Source of the DNA: Scilla litardierei
Lineage: Eukaryota; Streptophyta; Magnoliopsida; Asparagales; Asparagaceae
Length of the DNA: 64,000 nt
Direction: 5' to 3'
Assembly: GCA_030789695.1 (NCBI GenBank)
Contig: CM061142.1
Coordinates: 603,517,659-603,581,658 of the forward strand
Shown: in pieces, positions 43,792 to 56,303 of the stretch
How positions within the stretch are numbered: the first letter of the stretch is position 1
Layout: every line of letters begins with the position of its first letter
Position numbers and translations under genes: made by a program
Notes under the pieces: generated by a model
What the model saw: only the letters and a program-made list of their open reading frames with translations
The model's database searches: none
Told to the model about the DNA's origin: nothing

Positions 43792-46675
43792 TGTCACGCC
43801 CCGCTTCCCAAAAATATGGAGGCGAAGCGTGAGAAGGTCCGCTCAGACTTGAAGCTACAAAGCTGCAAGTCCGATAAGCGTCAATCAAATTTAAAACTGC
43901 ATGTCCTTGCAACGCGAGCGAAACAAGATAATAATAATGAAATGAGACAAAAGAATAATCTCAGAATATCCATAAATATAAATTCCAACATCGCAGAAAA
44001 GCCACCAGGCTAAAAGAAAATGAGACTAAAGGCCCAAACATGGCCAACAAAAGTACAAAGTACAAACAACGGTGCTCCGCACCAATAACTAACAAAAGGC
44101 CTAAAACAAAATAAAGCTCAACAAAGACTCAAAGAATGGTCACCGGTGTCCACCAAAATCCTCCTAGGCAATCATGGACTCAGACTCAGCGTCAGCAACA
44201 CATCACGTACTCAGCAACGGTCTCTGGCTCAGGGTCTAACATGTGACACCTAAAAGAGCAAGGGGCACATGTCAGCAAGTCTACAAGAGACTTGAGCAAG
44301 AAAACTGAAAGTAGGCAAAAGTAAAGCAACCTAGCAGTTCTAGCATGAATGCGATGACATGGCAGTTAAAGTATGAGTGCAACAGGTAAAGTAAAGTAAA
44401 GTACGAGCATGGCATTGAAACATGGCATGGATGACAAGTATTACATGAATCATTCACAAGACAAGTACAAGACAAGAAAAGTAATCACCTCGTGCACAGA
44501 GATTCCGTCTTTTGGCTAGAGGGCTGATCAGGCCACTCCTAAGCTCAAGCGACCGTTTATCCCTACCCCTCCACGTGTATCGAGCCAGGGCCTTACCCCC
44601 GAACTTGGAATGCTCGCTTCTGGATCACGAGCCAGGAAGTGTTTTTAACAAGTATGGCGTAGGGGTGCACCTAGCCGTAAACACGGAAACACGGATTGTA
44701 CAAGTATTTTGTAGCGTGTGCTACGATGCAACAATCAATTTGGATGACATGTACGATGCAATGCATGGCAGTTAAAAGTGCGTACAGGTAAGGAAAGTAA
44801 ACGTGATAGTTTAGCATGCATGATCAACAAGTTTAAAGGGTTGGATCTAGCTTCGTCGTCAAGCTAGATCAATTAGGTGACGGATCTAGTTTTCGTTGTC
44901 AAACTAGATCAAGTAGGCGTCTAGCCAGCTATCATTTCACTGACTAGTCTCTTTTACGCTAGGAGCAAGGAAGTGGCCTAAAAACATGGCCTTAAGCAAG
45001 AGTTGGCAAGTTTCACTTGCCTGCAAGTATCACGTCTGAGCAACACGTCCAATGAGTCCAAAAATCACAATTATCCTACGTGCACAAGTCCACCGCCTAA
45101 AGTCCATATTATTAATCTTCATTAGTGAATTTAAAACATTTAAAATACTTTAAAAATACTGATTTTAGTCTTGATTAGCATGCAATAGGTTGGGGGTCCT
45201 AAGGGTGCAAAGCGTTACCTCAACACGACGCGAAAGCTACACCGGCGTCGGGTAGCGACGCCGGGGGTTGGAATAATAGAACACGCTCCAAGTCCAGATT
45301 CCAAATTAGTTTCCTCGCTGGAAAGTTCAGAGCAATCAACCCGGGCGAAGATTCCAAATTCCAAAGCTAGCACGTGCGACGACGGGCTACGACGTGCGGC
45401 GACGTCGTACGCGGCAAGTCGTCAAAGAGAACGCACCTAGGTGGGGCCCACAGTAGTCCTAGGGACCTTTGGGGGACCCACAATACCTCTGGAGAACTTG
45501 GGGGGCCCACGGTGGCAAGCGGTGCGACAGGTGCGGGGTTGCGACGTTTGCTCTCGGTCGTACTCAGCCAAATGCGGGGAGCTCCATCGGTCTGGCGCAT
45601 GGGAACGGGCTGTGCAGCGCTTGGGTGCGGTGCGGGCCTTGGTGCTCTCGGTCGAAGCGGAGGGAGGGGTCGGTCGTGCGCCTTGGAAGCGGGGAAGCGG
45701 GCGCTGCAATGTTGCAAGCGTTGCAACGTTGCGAAGGGCGGCGATCCGCTCGGTCAGGCGCTAGCGGATGCGGGGCGACAAGGCGGGCGCTGAGCGGGGG
45801 CTTGCAACGGTGCAGAGATGCGAGCGGAGCGGGGAAGTCTCTCGGTCTGACCGAGAGAAATCCTCGGTCGGAGCGGGGAGCGGAGTGGGCGACAGCAGCG
45901 GGTGCGGACGGGGCTTGGTGCGGGTGGAGCTGCCGGTCAGAGCGTGGAAAAAGAGGCCGTTCTCTCGGTCGTGCGGAGCTGCTTCGTCGCAACGTTGCGA
46001 CGAATCGTCGCAACGTCAAATTTGGGTTTTGGAAGAGGCTAGGGCTAATTTCTTGCGAAAATAGGTCTTCCTAGGGGTTGTTTATATAGTGTAGATGGGT
46101 TGACTTGGTCTAGGGCTAAATCTAATAGGATTAGAAGTTTAAAATGATTTAAAATTTGAAATTCAATTTCTCCAACTCACCCAAGGGTTTGACTTGGTCC
46201 AAATGAGCTGAAAATTGGCTCAAAAATTCTTTAAAACGTTTTAAACTCTAATAAATTTTATTTGGCCGAAATTAATATAAAAATTAATTATTAAAAATAT
46301 TTTAAAGCTTGCTAAAAATATAAAAGTGGTCAAATGAACTCCAAAAATTATAAAATAAATATCGGGGTGATCGTGATGACGAGAGTGAGCTAACTAAGAA
46401 GACAGATCTCAGTTTTGACGTCGGATGACGAAACTAAAAATAGAAACGTCTCCCGTCAAAAGTGAAAATCGACACGTCTCATCGAATAAGTTTAAATTGT
46501 GGGAAAACGACTCGAGAAACGTCGTTCCAAAATAGTGCCACCATTTAATATTCTCAGAGACGTTCACAACGGCATATCACACTAAAGTGTTCGCAAACAA
46601 ACAAAGTCTAAAACAAACACGTGCACGGACAAAAGCACGTGCACGAACAACGTACAACGAAAAGTGGTCGTTACA
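43792..46675 (-). repeat. 3' LTR of element H (Tekay-related, minus strand)
   Basis: 2884 bp; on the plus strand TGTCACGCCCCGCTTCCC to GTGGTCGTTACA. Inserted in gag of G. The left flank GGTAT is the presumed target duplication; its partner is beyond the gap. It has a TATA box (minus CTATATAAAC near 46081) and a GC-rich leader 45360-46020. The stretch matching the A/C acidic frame is present but frameshifted (sense DPEPETVAEYV then TGA, near 44160-44250). No inverted-motif array. Confidence 0.9.
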
Positions 46676-49600
46676 TCCTCCCCACCTTAGAATAAAGTCC
46701 GTCCTCGGACTTTCTAGTATAGCTAGTCACTCTAGTAACTACCCCAATCAAGTCATATAATAATTCAACCAGGTATAGTCATTACAAGTGCTCATGTACG
46801 CACTAGGTAGTCAGACATAAACACTACCAACACGTATATATATACATTCACGTACGTCATATATTTATACTTATTATAGTCAGTCAACTTCATACATGTA
46901 TTTCAATCATATATATAAACATACATCCCTTATATAACTACTACTCACAAAACAATAGTTCAGATACTTATATAAGGATAGTGTCACACTTAGCCAATAC
47001 AATCATTGCTCTACCTATATGTAGCTACCTATGCACAAACATCAAGGGTATACTACCCTCTAATTACCCCTAGTATTCATCCAACACCAAACACATCCAC
47101 ATAAGCAGTCACACCATACCATTTTTAAGTCAAATTTCACTGTATATATATATATTCACTTATAGTTTCACAATATATATATAGTCATTCAATGCATTCA
47201 AATATTTCACCATACATTCACATTACGTACGGTCCTATAACTGTATTTACGACACGCCATATATACCATAGTCATCCATACCTATAACTAAGCATATACT
47301 TACCCGTGCATGGTGCACACCCATACACGCTAACAGTTCATTTACGCATACCAATCATATCATTATATTACTAGCACATCTATGCACCTAGTTTAGCTAG
47401 TATACAAGCAAGTCCTTAGTAAATAACTATACCACAAGACCAACACCTGTATTATATACTGGCGTAGCGACCCACAATCATGTGCGTAGCACAACCAGGC
47501 ACAAACACTTCTATCACTATACATACATCAAGCATTGCTATATCCAACTACAATCATACATTCAATATACTTAGGGTATACTCACTCAAGCTTGAGTGAG
47601 ACGCAATACACATATCAGGATATTCTATATACGTAACACGACATTCACACCTATACCAATACCACTCCCCTATATATACATCTACCAATACAACCGTATA
47701 CATTTCATAGATCAATCACACTTAATCTTTAGTCAGGTAATACTTACATAGTTCAATCACTCTATATACCATAATAATAATAATACAGACATCAGCACAC
47801 GTATAATTATAATACACTCCCTAATACATGCATACGTATTCATCGTATAGTCACACGCATGTAACATATATATTCACACCATAGCCTACTACCTATAATT
47901 AGTATACCAACACCTATACATACATAGTTAAGATGTGCAATAGTCGTGTATACCTCACAGTATACACGCATACAACATCCCACAAAGCAAGCAATACCAA
48001 TCAAAATTATAATCTACTATCATATGCATATCACCTATATACTCAGGCAACAAAACATAACTACTTACATCTAAACACTATATATATCTACCTACGAGCA
48101 CATGCTCACACGTACTAGTATATAGGTCATATATTAGGCCTACTCTCTTGACCATACGTACACCTATTATTATCACACCTAACATACACATAGCTTTACT
48201 AATCATTTTATTTCAACCATTACAAGTATCTCTAACTTCATACACTCCATTAGACATTTCAACGCTAACTCTTATATACACAGGCATCCCTAGTATAGTA
48301 TAGCTATCCACACAAAAATCTATAACTACTAACACACAACAACTTCATACTATCACGAATAACTCCGAGTATATATATATATCTATATATACCACACAAT
48401 AGGCAAGCATCAATATACTATGGGGGTACACTCATTCAAGCCCACGTACACAACTTAGGTACGTGCACTACGACTACCTCACAAGGTCCAAGGGCCTACT
48501 AACAATTAAGGGTTGGCACAGACATTGACGGACCCTAAGGCCTAAGCAATAGAGGGAGGTCGAGGTCGAGGGCGTGACGAGAGAAGGATCGATAAGCACG
48601 AATTCAGATAGGACGAATACAAGGAGGCAGCTTGGTTAGACGAAACATTAACTCAATGGTGATGTTTAGGTTGAGGAAAAAGGGAGATGTAGTGATGCTT
48701 AAATAGGATACAGAAAAGAAAATAGGGTGAATAGCATAAGCTAAAAATACGTGGATTTGAAAACTGTCGTTCTTCAAAAGTTGAAATCCCAGTCTGAAAA
48801 GAAATATTGGAGGTCGATAAAACGAGTTGTTCAAAATAAATTTGAGTCGAACATTCATAATAAAAGAAAATGGTCTATTGGTTTTAAAAATTTTAAAAGG
48901 AAGTAAAATCATTTACACGAATATTAAGGACATGGTTTAGAAAATTCTTTCCGTCAGTAATTTAATATAATGTTGACAAAAAGTTTTGGAAAGTCAAGAA
49001 TGAAATCAAGTAACGGAAGAATTTAAACTCATGTTGAATGCCTTCAAAACTCTAGGCTATGGAAAATTTAAAATGATCGATTTGAAACTACTTTTAGAGA
49101 ACCAGGGTTTGCCAAAAATGAAAAACCGATTTACACAAGGTTCTTAATATACGAGCACAACAAGTCTGGTACGGATATAAAAATAGTTGAAAGTATGTAT
49201 GATGCACGGAAAAATAATATTAACTTAGTAGTAGAATTATAGAAATCGAATAGCAAGTCTTTAAAATCAAATCATGGAGGGTCTAAATCAGGAAGTGGTT
49301 ATGAAAATAGTAGTTTTGCAAAAATCTGAAATAGCGAGAACGACGAGCAAAGACCAACTTGCTGAAAGCTGAAATTCCATGTGTCTTGAAAAGTATATGA
49401 ATGGCATAGATCAGGAGGGGAAATTACAAGTTGAATAAAAGTACGATTCAGAATAAAATTAATATATGAAGGGACGACGCATTTGCATAAGTACGAAAAA
49501 CATAGGCTGGGAAAATACTATAAGCTAGTATTCAAAAATTCCGACAAACGTTTTAAAAATTTAAATCAACGAAGGAGTATGAAATATAAGATATATATAT

Positions 49601-50063
49601 TAAAAATTTGGGCAAATTTAAACTTAGGGAAAGAGGAAATCGAAAAATACTTTCGGAAGATTCAGGTTTGTAATGGAGAGGGTCGAAAATTGATGACGAT
49701 CGTCATGAGGCGATCGCGTGAATCGAGACAAGGAAATTGGTCGGATGATCAAAAGGTACATACGCCTAGGATATGAATCAGGAGAGTCTACGGGGAAAAC
49801 TCCTACGGTCGACCAACTAAGATTAAGAACTAAGCGCTAAGACTTTCTAAGGAGCTAGACGGTAATGAAAGGCGTTCCGCTTGGTCCGAAATCGATGAAC
49901 CCAAGCGAACAACGGAAGGAAATTCTAGGAGTCTAATAGGGTCAGGGGTAGACATGAACCACTAAGATAACTCCTACGACGATTAAATCAATTTCTAAAG
50001 GGAGTCTAACTACAATCAGGGCCTCTAACTAGCAAGCACAGACGTCTAACTAAGCCTTCTTAC
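46676..50063 (-). other. Noncoding internal region of H (LARD-like), with polypurine tract
   Basis: The polypurine tract (minus GGTGGGGAGGAT) at 46676-46690 and the preceding GAGGACGGA match A. Instead of pol there are about 3.4 kb without a meaningful frame. Composition switches near 48550: the plus strand is G-poor and rich in A, T and C with TATATA runs on the left, and A/G-rich and C-poor on the right. This is a large retrotransposon derivative that would need proteins from an autonomous relative. Confidence 0.75.
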
Positions 50064-50196
50064 CACCTAGTGTCGTAAGAAAACGACTAGACTCAGGGCT
50101 TATTACTCGAATGTTGCAATTTATTTAATGGACATTCCGTTATTATCGTTGTTTCGTTAATTCGCAATTGCAAGACTGGACCTGCATGGGCCACCA
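50064..50196 (-). other. 5' leader of H up to the former gag start
   Basis: In minus sense TGGTGGCCCATGCAGGTCC, CGATAATAA, GAATGTCCA and CACTAGGTGG follow the same order as the leader of A (2017-2160). The A start codon context CACTAGATGG is CACTAGGTGG here, so ATG became GTG. The contig breaks exactly where the 5' LTR of H should join. Confidence 0.8.
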
Positions 50197-50696
50197 NNNN
50201 NNNNNNNNNNNNNNNNNNNNNNNNNNNNNNNNNNNNNNNNNNNNNNNNNNNNNNNNNNNNNNNNNNNNNNNNNNNNNNNNNNNNNNNNNNNNNNNNNNNN
50301 NNNNNNNNNNNNNNNNNNNNNNNNNNNNNNNNNNNNNNNNNNNNNNNNNNNNNNNNNNNNNNNNNNNNNNNNNNNNNNNNNNNNNNNNNNNNNNNNNNNN
50401 NNNNNNNNNNNNNNNNNNNNNNNNNNNNNNNNNNNNNNNNNNNNNNNNNNNNNNNNNNNNNNNNNNNNNNNNNNNNNNNNNNNNNNNNNNNNNNNNNNNN
50501 NNNNNNNNNNNNNNNNNNNNNNNNNNNNNNNNNNNNNNNNNNNNNNNNNNNNNNNNNNNNNNNNNNNNNNNNNNNNNNNNNNNNNNNNNNNNNNNNNNNN
50601 NNNNNNNNNNNNNNNNNNNNNNNNNNNNNNNNNNNNNNNNNNNNNNNNNNNNNNNNNNNNNNNNNNNNNNNNNNNNNNNNNNNNNNNNNNNNNNNN
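50197..50696. other. Assembly gap of 500 N
   Basis: Exactly 500 N, which looks like a fixed-size scaffold gap rather than a measured one. Continuity across it is contradicted by the surrounding element halves. Confidence 0.98.
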
Positions 50697-50758
50697 AGCA
50701 TTGTGCTTTAATTCTTTATGATTTACATAATGTGTGTCATCATCAAAAAGGGGGAGAT
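50697..50758 (+). other. 3' end of D/E internal region with polypurine tract
   Basis: Ends CAAAAAGGGGGAGAT directly before the LTR start TGTTGAG. The polypurine tract is at about 50744-50757. Confidence 0.85.
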
Positions 50759-51179
50759 TGTTGAGTATTGGTGTTTCATACCAATCTTATTTTGATGATG
50801 ATCACAACATTGTGTTGTTGCAAATAAATCTCATGTTTTAGTCTCACAGTTTATTTCCTAGAATATCTTTCTTGGAGACTAATCACTTGATGCAAGGATG
50901 GACATCAAGTGGAGTAGAGCCAAAACTTGGAGATGATGGAGAGCAATCAAGGCATCAAGATTGAAGACTTAGACTCTAAGGAAAGCATTGTAATCCATGT
51001 AATTTACTTTATTGCTTTCTCTCTCTTTTGAGTCTAGGATTAATGTAATGTCGTGTTAGATGGTTTACTCATTCATGCATATGCATCTAACCATCTTAGT
51101 GAGCCTTAGGATTATTATAGAATCCAACCCAATAGGTTCACTTTGTCTAAAGACTCATTTGGAGTCTCTGGCTTTCCAT

Positions 51180-51713
51180 CAGACGCCTGCTGAAGGAAAC
51201 ACAGTCGACTGGGTGATTTCCAGTCGCCTGTAGATCCTTCTACAGTCGCCTGATTTGCACAGCTCAAGTCAACATTTCAATTGACTCAAACTTGAGCTTT
51301 AGCACAGTCGTCTGTCGATCAGTTTACAGTCGCCTGGAAATTGGCCAACAGTCGCCTGTATAGCGTAAGTGCAATCTCTGCATCTCTCTGTCTTCTCTCC
51401 ATATTATACTGTAGACGACTGATGAAGAATGTACAGTCGCCTGACTATTTGACAGTCGACTGTAGTATTAACATCAATCGCCTGTATGGTCTTATGGAGA
51501 AAGAGTGCAGCTCTCTGTTTCGATCAATAGCCTGTAGTATTAACATCAGTCGCCTGTAGTCGTCTGCTGAAGGATTAACAGGCGCATGTCCTGTTTGTCA
51601 GTCGACTGTATTGTCTTCATCAGTCGACTATCCTATCTCAGATTATAGCCGTTGGATATTTTCTAGCAGTTGAGCAGTCGATTGTCTTTTGATCATCAGT
51701 CGACTGTTCCTGT
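51180..51713. repeat. CAGTCGACTG motif array (D/E 3' LTR)
   Basis: Counterpart of 22861-23391, ending about 80 bp before the TATA box. Arms vary between CAGTCGACTG, CAGTCGCCTG and CAGTCGTCTG. Confidence 0.88.
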
Positions 51714-52084
51714 CATTTTCGCCCAGTTTCTAGCCGTTGCAGAATTCTTTCTTTGTCTGTTTCCTTGGGTTTTGGGGCTTGATATGGGGTTCCTATATAT
51801 ATGAGTGTGCTGCCATCTCTTAAACTTCTTGATTGATTCTTGATTACTCTTGATACTATTGAAAATCTCAAGAGATCTATAAGCAACTCTCAAGCTCCCT
51901 CATTTCCCTCTCAAGAGCTCTCATTCATCTTCATGCATTGAAGTCCAGCTCAAGGGAACTCATCCAAGTGCTCTCAAGCATATCTCAACACTTGGAGATC
52001 CTCTTCCATGCCTTGCATTCATTCATGAGTAAGCATCTCAAGGCATATGTAAGAGTATTTACTTTAATTGGTGTAATTGTATTT

Positions 52085-52330
52085 TCCCTATTTCTCTTTG
52101 TGGGAGTAGGATACTCTCTTTGTGGGAGTGTGTCTCTTTGTGGGACTAGGTATATTCTCTTAGTGGGAATAACTCTCTTTGTGGGAGTTTAGTGTCCTAG
52201 TGTAGGGCTAACCCTAATTCTCTGAGTGGGAGTTAGTGATTCTCTGTGTGGGAGTCTTGATCCTTGTGTAGGATTGGTTGGATCCTTGTGTAGGGCATAA
52301 ATCCTCTTTGTGGGGTATCTCCTTGTAAGA
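52085..52330. repeat. TCTCTTTGTGGGAG minisatellite (D/E 3' LTR)
   Basis: Imperfect tandem units downstream of the TATA box; counterpart of 22222-22480. Confidence 0.8.
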
Positions 52331-52573
52331 TTTGTATTCACTTCTCTGTGTGGGAATATAGTGAATATTGGTGTGGCTGGATGTACCCAAGTTTGGGGAA
52401 CCAGGGTAAAACTGTGTGTTTGCGTTTGGATTGATTGTGACTTTTAATTCCTCTTGCATTTATAATACCGCATTTGCAAGTTAAATTTTAATTGGACAAT
52501 TTTATTGCCATTACACTATTCACCCCCCTCTAGTGTGTGTTGTTAGTATTGCAAGGGTAAGACGATCCTTACA

Positions 52574-53283
52574 CTAGGCAGCTATATATAGAAAACGACT
52601 TCACCCGATCGATTGAAATATCAACCGATCAGGTGAGCTGCTTGATTCTTCGGCTGCGGTCTTCATGAACTTCAACCAGACGCTCGGAACGGTCGGGTGA
52701 AGCAAGCGGGTCGTCGTTTGAGGAGATGCGGTCATAAGGTGAACCGATCGGTTGGAATTATCGCCCAAAAGAACATAGACTGTTGTCGATTTGGCACGGT
52801 CAGCAAGCCGTCGGGTGAGCTATCCGGGTCGTCTTTTGGAAGAAACGGCTACAGATTAACCGATCGGGTGAGATGTCACCCGATCGGTTAGAATTCAGCT
52901 CCAAGTTGGCCGAGAGCTCTGCTGTGTTCAACCGATCGACAAACCGGTCGGTTGATGCTGCTCTTCGCTTCAGCTTGCGTCCGGGTCGAACACGCGTGCA
53001 TCACCCGATCGGTTGGCTGTGTCCAACTGATCGGGTGGGGGCTGAAAAATGGCGATCTGCGTCATTTAACCCCCTGGATCACGCGTGACACCTCCTGTTG
53101 CTCCGGAGACTTATGATATCTTCGATATATGTCTCCTACACTGGCGATCTCCTGCAAATACACAAAAACACCAAAAAGTGAACGAAAACTAAAAATCCCA
53201 AGAAAATGGGCACGAAACGACGGAAAACAACGGAAAAACACAAAGAAGACATGCATGAATATATAAAATATACACACACGTCA
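52574..53283 (-). repeat. 5' LTR of F, left part, inverted
   Basis: In minus sense it starts TGACGTGTGTGTATATTTTA at 53283 and ends GCTGCCTAG, exactly where the part at 23832 begins. It includes an ACCGATCGGT array (52603-53037) and the TATA box (minus CTATATATAG, near 52583-52592). Followed by GATTT, the complement of the AAATC next to F's 3' LTR. Confidence 0.92.
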
Positions 53284-53593
53284 GATTTTGATTCCAATGC
53301 CTAAATTTTGTTGTGTTGATATTTTTGCTATGAATCGTGAGTAGTTCCCCAATCTAGGGCATTGGTGGAAGCCCCTTCGTGGGTTCTCCCTAGAACGACC
53401 ATAGGATTAGGATTTCGATAGGGTTTGGAAATTTAGATGGTTATGCGGGGCGTTTTATTGTCATTGGAAATTTAGATGGTTATGCGGGGCGTTTTATTGT
53501 CATTGACGGGAGAAAGACCGCCTCTAACCGACGGGCCAAGGGGAAATAAAACCGGCATTTGATCCCCTAACCACAGCTCACGCGTAGACATTG
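53284..53593 (+). repeat. G LTR, second part, inverted relative to the first
   Basis: Aligns with F LTR sequence from about 33155 to 33425 (GAGTAGTTCCC, GGTGGAA, CCGCCT, GGGCCAAGGGG). It carries a 39-bp tandem duplication at 53427-53465 and 53466-53504. Ends GTAGACATTG, where C inserted. Confidence 0.88.
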
Positions 53594-56160
53594 TGTAACG
53601 ACTGCTTTTCATGTATCTGGATTTAATATAATATAATATATGTTTTGGAGGATTTTCTCCTCTTGTGTGGTTTTCGTCTCCGTAGCTTTCATTTTCGATC
53701 GATTCATCGTATTTTCTCGCTTCTTCCTTAGGATCGTCGATTTCGAAGTGTGTCATTCGTGACGGACTTCATAACGGTCATATCTTACTATTAGATCAAG
53801 CCTAGTAGTCTTAGGAATCGATCCCGGGGCCTCGCGCTCCGTATCGGAACTTTTGTGCTCATTAGCCGGTGTAAGAAGGGCCACCGACCGACTAGATGAC
53901 GATCCAGTCGGTCGGCAATCCTTCTTGGACCGACTAGTTAGCTTTCTAAATTTCTCAGGAGTTACTGTTTATCGTTAGTCGGTCTAAGAACATTGGTTGA
54001 CCGACTAGGTTGCAAACTAGTCGGTCGGCAATGCTTCTTTAACCGACTAACTCATCATCTTATTTTTGTATCAGCTACTGTTTACTCTTAGTCGGTCTAA
54101 GAACGTTCATCGACCGACTAGATGCTAAACTAGTCGGTCAGTATTTGTTCATGGACCGACTAACTCTAGAATCCTATTTTCGTTCAGGAGTTACTGTTTG
54201 CACTTAGTCGGTCAGCGTTGGTCGACCGACCGACTAGTTGCCAAACTAGTCGGTCAGTGGTTGCTCTTTGACCGACTAACCTGTGTCAAAACCCTAATTT
54301 CTGGACAGCCGCCAGCCCATCCTATTTAAACCCAACCCAAACGTTGTCTTCTTCTCCAACACGACCCAAAACCCTAAAATCTTCCCCCTTCAGCCCCCAT
54401 CTTCCTCCAAGCTCCATTTCTCCATTCCAAGCCCTAGAATCATCATCCAAACCATCCATCTACTCTATCTACCTCTCATCTTCCCCAAAATCTCACCCAA
54501 ACCCATCAAAATCCCCAAATCCCCCAAAACCCTAGTTTCCCCCAAACTTCTCCAATCTTTTCCAGATCTGATCCTAGGGTTCCCCGGAGTGTTTCTTCCG
54601 TCTCCTCTTGGTAAGAAATCGATCTACCGTTGTTTTCATAACCTATTTATAATTTTATGAAAACCTTAATTAATTTCATGTGTTTGGTGTTTGTTTCCCC
54701 CATAACAGCGATTTCCCCCGTAGATAGCATCCGTGTGACGAAGTGGTCGTCATCCCCGGTGCTAGGCAAGTGAAACTTGCCACTTAGGGTTTAGGCCATG
54801 CTTTAGGCCATTTGCTAGTTGTAGGCGTAAAAGAGGCTAGGCGACGAAATGATACTCGCCTAGGCGCAAATTGGGGAACTAGCTTGACAACGAAGCTAGT
54901 TCCGACTTTTAGCATGTTGCACAACTATCATGTCACGTTTACTTTCCATTATCGGTACGCAAATTAATTGTCATGTCATTGCATCCTTCATGCATTTCAG
55001 TGATTGCGTAGCTTTGCTACATTGCTTGAGTTCCTGGCTCGTGTTCCAGAAGCGGGCCATGTGTTGGTTGATAGCCAATGCCCGAATTGTGTGTTTCCTG
55101 GCTCGTGACCAGAAGCGAGCATAATAAGTTGCTAACCCCAACGCTCGATATATTGAATTGTGAACTAAGAATGCGAGCTCAATGTGCGGGGCAACCCCAG
55201 GCTCACTAGCTGAGCTCAATGTGCGGGGACCCCAGGCTCCATTACGTGTGGGTATAGGGGGTGAGGGTTAAGCGGCCATTCAACTGGGAGTCTGTTTGAT
55301 CAACAACTGCAGTTGTAAGGCGTAAACTCTTTGGGGTGGGGTAGTGTTTAGTGCCGATCGGTCTGAAATGCTATGCCATTCCGCGAAGGGCGTAAACATC
55401 TACAAAACAACCGTGAAACGTGATTTGTGTTTAGTGCCGATCGGTCTGAATGTTATACCATTCAGCGAAGGGCATAAACACCTACAAAATGTGTATTGAT
55501 TGAGATTGATAGTAGCTTGGCTACTCTTGTCTTGTCCCGATGATTGTTCTCTTGTACAAATTGTCTTGCCATGGTTAAATTGTGCACTCATGTTATAACT
55601 GCCATGCCATGCATACTAAACTGCTAGGTTGCTAGTTGCCTTACTTTCAGTTTCCTTGCTCAAGTCTTTTAGACTTGCTGACATGTGCCCCTTTACTATT
55701 TTGGGTGACACATGTTAGATCCTGAGCCTGAGTACCTCGTTGAGGACGAGGTGTTTGCTGACGCCGAGCCCGAGCTTGTGTTTGACGGGGAGTACGTGGA
55801 CACTGGGGACCAGTCCTAGTGTCTTCGTTGTGTTTTACTTTTGTTAGACAGTTGTTTTGTTATCGGTGCGTGGCACCTATACTTTGTCGTCGTTTCCTTT
55901 ATTGGCCTTGTTCTGGGCCTTGGACTCTTTTCTTTTAGCCTGGTGGCTTTTCTGGATGTTGGACTTTTGTTGATGTTGGACAATTTGTGAGATGTGGAAT
56001 TTTATTTCAGTCTCGCCTTGTGTTATTATTGTTATCCTGTTGTGGTTACAGGGACCTGTTTATGTATTGTGGACGCTTATCGGGTTTGGGGCTTCACAGC
56101 TCCACTCCCGTGCGGACCTTTTCACGTCTCGCCTCCATTTTAGGGAAGCGGGTCGTGACA
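53594..56160 (+). repeat. 5' LTR of C
   Basis: TGTAACGAC to GTCGTGACA. Holds the CTAGTCGGTC array (53884-54279), TATTTAAA at 54322-54331, candidate leader intron 54611-54708 and acidic frame 55718-55819. Compared with A's LTR it has additional sequence around 55080 and 55340-55490 (a repeated block with GTGCCGATCGGTCTGAA), which accounts for the extra length. Confidence 0.97.
53884..54279. repeat. CTAGTCGGTC inverted-motif array (C, 5' LTR)
   Basis: Same nested inverted-repeat units as in A and B; the 3' LTR copy is at 61279-61674. It lies directly upstream of the TATA-like box. Confidence 0.9.
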
Positions 56161-56303
56161 GGTTTTGTTGGTGGCCCATGCAGGTCCCTCTGTAACTGTG
56201 ATTTTTGGAATAGCGATAATAATATTTGAATGTCCAATAAATTAAGTTCGACGTCCGAGTCATAAGCTATGAGTCTATTCTGATTTGTTTTCCGTGTCAC
56301 TAG

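Larger units (their letters stand above)
50759..52573 (+). repeat. 3' LTR of D/E (SIRE-type), inverted relative to its partner
   Basis: 1815 bp, TGTTGAGTATTGG to GATCCTTACA, homologous over its length to the reverse complement of 21977-23831. A TATA box TATATATATG lies at about 51794, the motif array at 51180-51713 and a minisatellite at 52085-52330. Followed by CTAGG, the complement of the CCTAG next to the other LTR. Confidence 0.93.

Noticed and set aside
45367..46074. Frames of 90-201 codons on both strands in the H LTR
   Set aside because: Same GC-rich leader effect as in I; products are low complexity and overlap on both strands.
46700..48500. Possible centromeric satellite or host intergenic DNA
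   Set aside because: No tandem period is visible, and it is bounded by H's polypurine tract and leader, so it is internal to the retroelement.
50093..50764. Frames of about 200 codons spanning the gap
   Set aside because: They consist almost entirely of N.
21977..52573. D and E as two separate insertions of one family
   Set aside because: Both abut the same base of the same F LTR with complementary target duplications, and the split F LTR lengths add up to a full LTR.
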